A DNA stretch of 64,000 bases from Nitrobacter hamburgensis X14. Lineage in GTDB: Bacteria; Pseudomonadota; Alphaproteobacteria; Rhizobiales; Xanthobacteraceae. The stretch's first letter is position 1. The number at the start of each line of letters is the position of its first letter. The notes under the pieces were generated by a model, which did no database searches, was not told the DNA's origin, and saw only the letters and a list, made by a program, of their open reading frames with translations. The position numbers and the translations under genes are program-made. The stretch is from NCBI RefSeq assembly GCF_000013885.1, contig NC_007964.1, positions 4,264,001-4,328,000 on the forward strand, in the 5' to 3' direction. Positions 60,110 through 64,000 of the stretch are shown here, in pieces.

Positions 60110-60520
60110 TGGGCGCCGAGTCACGAGTTGCAACGGGCCTCGGCGGACGATAATGCCGAAGCTCGCATCCCTTTGCTTATTAGCTATCCTAAGGAACGTG
60201 AGGTTCTGGGTGAGCCGTACAGGCTCGTCATGAAATCTCACATTGTTCCTTTCGAAAATCGCTGGACCAATAGTGATCACGCCTGGCACTGGCATTGGGA
60301 GCCGGAGGCCGAACGTCAGGACGATGTTCAGCGAGCACGAGACTCATTATGGCGCTGAGCCTGCGGTAGTCTTCGACGTTCCCTCCGGATTTGTACGCGA
60401 CGGGCTGCCTTCCACGACCGGCGCCTAGCCCGCCAGCAGCTCTTGTGGCAAGCCAGCGTCATTGGACTAGGCTTTTTGCGGCGGCCGGCGTGGTGTTTGG
60501 CTAAGCGCAGGTCGTCTCGC
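60110..60520. other. Stretch without a supported gene
   Basis: A 42-codon frame at 60230-60358 (MKSHIVPFENRWTNSDHAWH) is open but not recognised. Nothing else is seen. Confidence 0.35.
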
Positions 60521-61000
60521 TCACTTCTTCATCAGCCCCGCCTTTTTCTTCTTCGGCGGCGGAGTTGGCTCGACAGCCTCACGAGCCAGCCGCTCCGCCT
60601 TGAGACGCTCGCGATTTGTGTTGAATGCCATGGCTGTGGTCGCATGGTCAATCATCGCCGATTTTGCATCGCCGTCGCGTAGCGCTTTGCGTGCTTCACG
60701 CACCTCTTTAGAAATGCGCTTAGGTGGTTGCTTCTCGCCGCGTTCCCCTCGGGTAATTCCCTGACCTAGAGCGGTTCCCGCGCTCGAAGTCGATGCAATA
60801 CTGATTTTGAAGAGTTCGTCGCCCGTCTCGTTGGTCACGGAGATATAGTTCTCCTCGTGTACCGTCTCGGGTTTTTCGGTCCTGACGCGGCGAGCGATGA
60901 AGCTTCCGTGCTCCCGAGCCTCTTTGTCATTGGCGCATTCGTGGCCGACCAAGTCGTTAGCTGGAAGGCGACCTGCCAAATGAAAGAAGTATCTGGGCAT
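60521..61000 (-). CDS. DUF6894-type protein with basic C-terminal extension
   Basis: 159 residues from MPRYFFHLAGRLPANDLVGH (61000), chosen because MPRYFFH is the standard start of DUF6894. EREHGSFIARRV-type sequence and VTNETGDELFKISIAST complete the roughly 80-residue domain. A Lys/Arg-rich extension (EVREARKALRDGDAKSAMID, TPPPKKKKAGLMKK) follows, which most family members lack. DUF6894 proteins are abundant in Bradyrhizobium and of unknown function. Confidence 0.8.
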   Translation of the reverse strand: MPRYFFHLAGRLPANDLVGHECANDKEAREHGSFIARRVRTEKPETVHEENYISVTNETGDELFKISIASTSSAGTALGQGITRGERGEKQPPKRISKEVREARKALRDGDAKSAMIDHATTAMAFNTNRERLKAERLAREAVEPTPPPKKKKAGLMKK

Positions 61001-61243
61001 GGATAGGCAACCCACAAGGAAGCCGGACGTTCCTAAAGACAACGTCTACCCGTCTTTTTTGCAAATCTGGTTACGCCGCGGCTGTGGTTACGCTGTGCGG
61101 GCGGCCATTCGATGAGCACTCGCGGACCGCTCAAGCGTCCGTTGCGATCCGCAATCCTGATTTGTGCGCTGCAGTCGGCTTTAAAAACGTGGCGGTAATC
61201 AGCCGCACGCCAAGACCGCCTGCGGCGGCGGTTGCCCGGAGTC

Positions 61244-62207
61244 AAGCTCGAACGCAAATTAAGCATCGGGATAAAATAGAGCAGCTAGTTGTCGTGCGCC
61301 GCGATTAGGGCGTCGATATCCTCTTCGGTAAGCGCGGGACGGCTCAGCAGGGCCGCAGCGACGCGCTGGATCGCAGACCAGTTTTCCTGGACCAGATCGG
61401 CAGTCTTTTGGGTCGTATGGCTGAATAGGCGGCCGAACTCCTCTGTCTCGGGACCGTCCAACTCGACGTAGCTGCCCGGCACCGCCGGCTTGCCGTGCTG
61501 CCGCAAAACCAGCATCGCCAGGAGGCTGGTCGCGTTGGCGCGATCCACGCGCCAGCCACCGTCGCACGCGCGATTCTGGGCCGCGAGGGACATAGGACGA
61601 TAGTGATGCTGGGCCTGCGGGCCGGCCAGCGCGACAATGGCGTACTTCTCCGGCGCCTCAAGGTCGTCCGGGGCGAGATGCGTCGCGCTGGACGTCGTCA
61701 CTACGGCGCCGGCGCCGTCGAGTGCATCGAGGGTCGCGTAGCTTACCGGGATGTCCAGCACGCGCGCGATCACGGCGTGTCCGGCCTCGTGATGCGCGAT
61801 GGTCTCTTTCTTCCCCACGACGACAAGCTCCGATAACATGCTGACCAAAGCGGCCGACCTGGCGCTCGAACGCCGGATCGGACTGACCTGACCTCGGAGG
61901 TTACCCGATGGCCAAGCGGAAGAAAGGTAGCAAGACGGTGCCGAAGGGCAAGGCGCCGCTCGGGGAGTTGGCCTTGCCCTACGAGGTCCCGGTGGGAAGC
62001 TTCATCTCGCCGGCGGATGTCGGGCGCTTCCGGCCCAGGCAGCAGCTTCAGCATGACTCATACCCGATCGATCGGGAGATAGCGCACATGACGGGCGCCA
62101 GTCCGCCGGACGCGGAGTCGCCGAGCAAGATGGCAATGCCGCCGGTAACAACCACGAGCGAGCAGTCTCAAGCTTCCATCAAGGCCGGGTCAAGTCTCAG
62201 GCTTCCA
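61244..62207. repeat. 964-bp inverted repeat, right copy
   Basis: Exact reverse complement of 9868-10831 as far as compared. Inward and outward flanks differ completely from the left copy except for the 37-base block at 62464-62500. Confidence 0.9.
61285..61839 (-). CDS. Stand-alone M41-type zinc metalloprotease, second copy
   Basis: 184 residues, translation identical to that of 10236-10790, with HHEAGHAVIARVLD. The identity of both copies, including third positions, means recent duplication or ongoing gene conversion. Confidence 0.8.
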   Translation of the reverse strand: MLSELVVVGKKETIAHHEAGHAVIARVLDIPVSYATLDALDGAGAVVTTSSATHLAPDDLEAPEKYAIVALAGPQAQHHYRPMSLAAQNRACDGGWRVDRANATSLLAMLVLRQHGKPAVPGSYVELDGPETEEFGRLFSHTTQKTADLVQENWSAIQRVAAALLSRPALTEEDIDALIAAHDN

Positions 62208-62249
62208 ACAATGGCCGGTCACGGACACCGCCAAGCAAATGAAGCGTGA
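61908..62249 (+). CDS. Small basic hypothetical protein, altered C terminus (right copy)
   Basis: 113 residues: MAKRKKGSKTVPKGKAPLGE as in the left copy, identical for 100 residues, then TMAGHGHRQANEA. GGAGGTTACCCG precedes the ATG. Both copies lose homology at the same codon, so the duplicated segment already held a truncated gene. Confidence 0.55.
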   Translation: MAKRKKGSKTVPKGKAPLGELALPYEVPVGSFISPADVGRFRPRQQLQHDSYPIDREIAHMTGASPPDAESPSKMAMPPVTTTSEQSQASIKAGSSLRLPTMAGHGHRQANEA

Positions 62250-62463
62250 CAACGAATTCCCAAGGGCGTCTTCAAAACGCCCGTCTCCGAGGAACTGCGG
62301 CAGCGAAGAAAACACAAAGGAAAAACCGCGGTCGGACAACGACCGCGGCTGCCGCTGCTAATTCGATCTTCGCCACATTCTTCGGCAGCGTGATCAATAT
62401 GGGCATCGCTGCGATAAGCTGGGTTCAGTCCTGCTTTGCCTTTTCGTGACCAAGCAGATGATT
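62208..62463. other. Spacer with a perfect palindrome
   Basis: No gene is supported. CCGCGGTCGGACAACGACCG followed by CGG (62325-62347) forms a nine-base-pair stem with a five-base loop and no T run. Confidence 0.5.
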
Positions 62464-62500
62464 TAAAGCACTTGCGGGCTATATGGATCGCTCACTGACG
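62464..62500. repeat. 37-bp outer block of the inverted repeat
   Basis: TAAAGCACTTGCGGGCTATA and the next 17 bases match 9782-9818 inverted with one mismatch. Confidence 0.85.
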
Positions 62501-62669
62501 AGAAAGGAGAGCGGACCCGAGCATTTTGAGCGGGCGGCCATAGCGCGCCAGAACGAGCTCCTCGAAGAGGCGCGGGACGCGATGACACAGGACGGAGCGT
62601 TGTCGCGGCAGGCTTTATGGCGCAAGCAAACCAACTATTGCCCAGACCGGTCAAGACAGCGTTACAATG

Positions 62670-62930
62670 CCGGGTGTCCGGCTGACTATTCCAGGGATGG
62701 AGCTCGACGCCGGCACTTTGGGCCACCGCAGCAAGGCCTTCGATGCGGTCGACTGGACGTAGAGCTTGCGGTCTCCGCATACGAAAACTTCCTCAACCAG
62801 GTTGGAACCACCTTCATCGAGTGACGCTGGAAAAATCGCTGTCCCTCAATGCCCTCGGGCGCGCTGATGAGCGAGCACGGGCGTCGTTTAAGATGGTGCA
62901 TCGTTCCGCCGGCCGAGAGCGAGTCGCGTA
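62670..62930 (-). pseudogene. ligD: ligD polymerase-domain remnant
   Basis: The reverse strand reads HHLKRRPCSLISAPEGIEGQ then RFFQRHSMK, and in another frame VDRIEGLAAVAQSAGVELHP then WNSQP. These match EHLKGRPCSIIRAPDGIEGQ and IDRIEGLAAVAQSAGVELHP of the full LigD at 20719 (residues 635-705). At least one frameshift lies between; both ends of the gene are lost. Confidence 0.85.
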
Positions 62931-63014
62931 GGACGAGTTCGGAACCCGAAATCTCCACCATTATCGCATCGGCGTCGTGCTACGTTTCCGTAACCTCGAT
63001 CGACGGAAGAATTC

Positions 63015-63800
63015 ATGCGCGCTCCATCTGACAACGAGTCGATATCGGCCCCTGCCGTAGCGACCGGCGTCACCAGGCAAGAGCTTCCGTACCGCCTGCG
63101 GCAACAGTCCTTGTTGGGCGAGTTCGGCCGTTCCGCGTTGCAGACTCGCGACCTCGAGCAAATCCTTCAGCGCGCCGCAGAGCTCTGCGCCCAAGGTCTC
63201 GAAACCCCGTTCGCCAAAGTCCTGGAGTATCTGCCCGACGGCAAACGGCTACTGGTACGTGCCGGAATCGGCTGGGGATCAAGGGACGATCGGCCAAGTG
63301 TCGCTAGGCGTCGACCTGGAATCCCCTGCCGGTTACGCTTTCCAGACCGGACAAATGGTCATCTCCAACCACCTCCAGGAGGAAACGCGGTTTCGAACGC
63401 CAAAGCTCCTGTCGGATCACGGGATCCGGCGCGCAATCAACGTCCTGATCGCGCGCGGCGGCGAAGGCCGTCTGCCGTTCGGTGTCCTCGAGGTCGATAG
63501 TCCGGAGTCCGGCCAATTCGACGTTGCCGACGCGGACTTCCTTGCCGGCTTCGCCGGGCTACTTGGCATCGCCATTGAGCGCCAACATGCCGACGCCGAT
63601 TCTCCGGGAAGCGCTCGAACACCAGGCCATGCTGACGCGAGAATCGAGCCACCGCGTCAAGAACAGCCTCGCATCGGTGGTGGGGCTGCTGCGCGTACAG
63701 AGTCGGAACGCGCCGTCGGAGGATGTGCGCGACGCCCTCGACGCCGCTGCTTCACGCATCACCACGATTGCCCAATGCGAAGAGATAAGCAGTGGCTCGA
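63015..63800 (+). pseudogene. GAF-domain sensor histidine kinase (HisKA_2/HWE type), two frameshifts, 3'-truncated
   Basis: Frame 1 (63015-63280): ELPYRLRQQSLLGEFGRSAL then ILQRAAELCAQGLETPFAKV, the start of a GAF domain. Frame 2: LGVDLESPAGYAFQTGQMVI, ETRFRTPKLLSDHGIRRAIN and FLAGFAGLLGIAIERQ, the end of GAF. Frame 3: REALEHQAMLTRESSHRVKN then SLASVVGLLRVQSRNAP, the phospho-acceptor His box (SHRVKNSLA) of HisKA_2 kinases. The ATPase domain is missing after 63790. Confidence 0.85.
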
Positions 63801-63843
63801 TCTCGTGCCAAAACTGATCACCGCAAACAAAACCGAATTTTAA

Positions 63844-64000
63844 ATGCGCAAGGATCGTGGATCACGCTAGAAAACATGAAGAGCCCGGAGTTGCTGCGGT
63901 ATTGGCTAGATGACGTGGAAAGAGAGATGGATTAGTTACCGCGCCCATTAAATCTGTTGCGTGAGCGTTGGCGGGTTGATTCAATGGTGATGTCGGGAGG
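63844..64000. other. Window end, nothing assigned
   Basis: Short frames only; MKSPELLRYWLDDVEREMD around 63876-63935 is open but too short to judge. Confidence 0.3.

Noticed and set aside
60230..60358. 42-codon plus-strand ORF rich in Trp and His
   Set aside because: No family, no ribosome binding site, and located in a decayed region.
6..64000. CRISPR array
   Set aside because: No set of regularly spaced identical repeats was found; repeated items are IS ends, gene copies and terminator hairpins.

Overview
The window looks like an accessory region (genomic island or large plasmid) of an alphaproteobacterium of the Bradyrhizobium/Nitrobacteraceae type. The evidence is high GC with Rhizobiales-like codon use, several Ku and LigD genes, many small protein families that I recognise as typical of Bradyrhizobium (DUF6894, DUF1236, CsbD, short proline-rich and WSRRF-type proteins), and IS families common in that group. 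The assignment is inference from recognised families; no search was run.

Layout. 1-4 kb: a group II intron inserted in an IS5-type transposase, followed by stacked IS3, IS630 and IS5 remnants. 4-8 kb: a DUF1236-like membrane-anchored protein and decayed SDR, AlkB and DUF488 genes, then an intact cytochrome b561. 8.4-9.5 kb: an IS630 element splitting a small gene. 9.9-10.8 kb: a HEAGH metalloprotease gene in a 964-bp segment that recurs inverted at 61.2-62.2 kb. 12-13 kb: two small secreted proteins. 14-17.7 kb: an IS110 transposase split by an element carrying a large serine recombinase. 18-24 kb: a kdpB/kdpD remnant, then a double-strand-break repair block (ATP ligase and ku on one strand, a three-domain ligD divergent), followed by an imuB-dnaE2 remnant. 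24-27 kb: small conserved genes and a YihY/BrkB membrane protein. 27.5-30 kb: an IS21 element. 30-34 kb: a HAD phosphatase, a FAD/Rieske oxidoreductase and a second ku. 35-38 kb: an hsp20 remnant, a ribbon-helix-helix gene, and CsbD with an in-frame TGA. 37.8-40.3 kb: a second IS21 with an 8-bp target duplication inside a decayed prophage tail-fibre gene. 43-46 kb: two tandem IS701 copies. 46-49 kb: a cluster of very small genes and hairpin terminators. 49.9-51.4 kb: a DUF1236/peptidoglycan-binding exported protein. 52-57 kb: two IS110/IS1111 elements among small paralogous families. 57-63.8 kb: more IS fragments, a DUF6894 gene, the inverted HEAGH copy, a third ligD-like remnant and a broken GAF/histidine kinase.

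How it fits together. The best-preserved function is non-homologous end joining: two Ku proteins, one full LigD and one stand-alone ATP ligase, with relics of translesion (imuB, dnaE2) and alkylation (alkB) repair nearby. Around it are mobile elements that repeatedly insert in each other, and small gene families present in two to four copies, some intact and some broken in the same way. The long inverted and direct repeats give many substrates for inversion or deletion.
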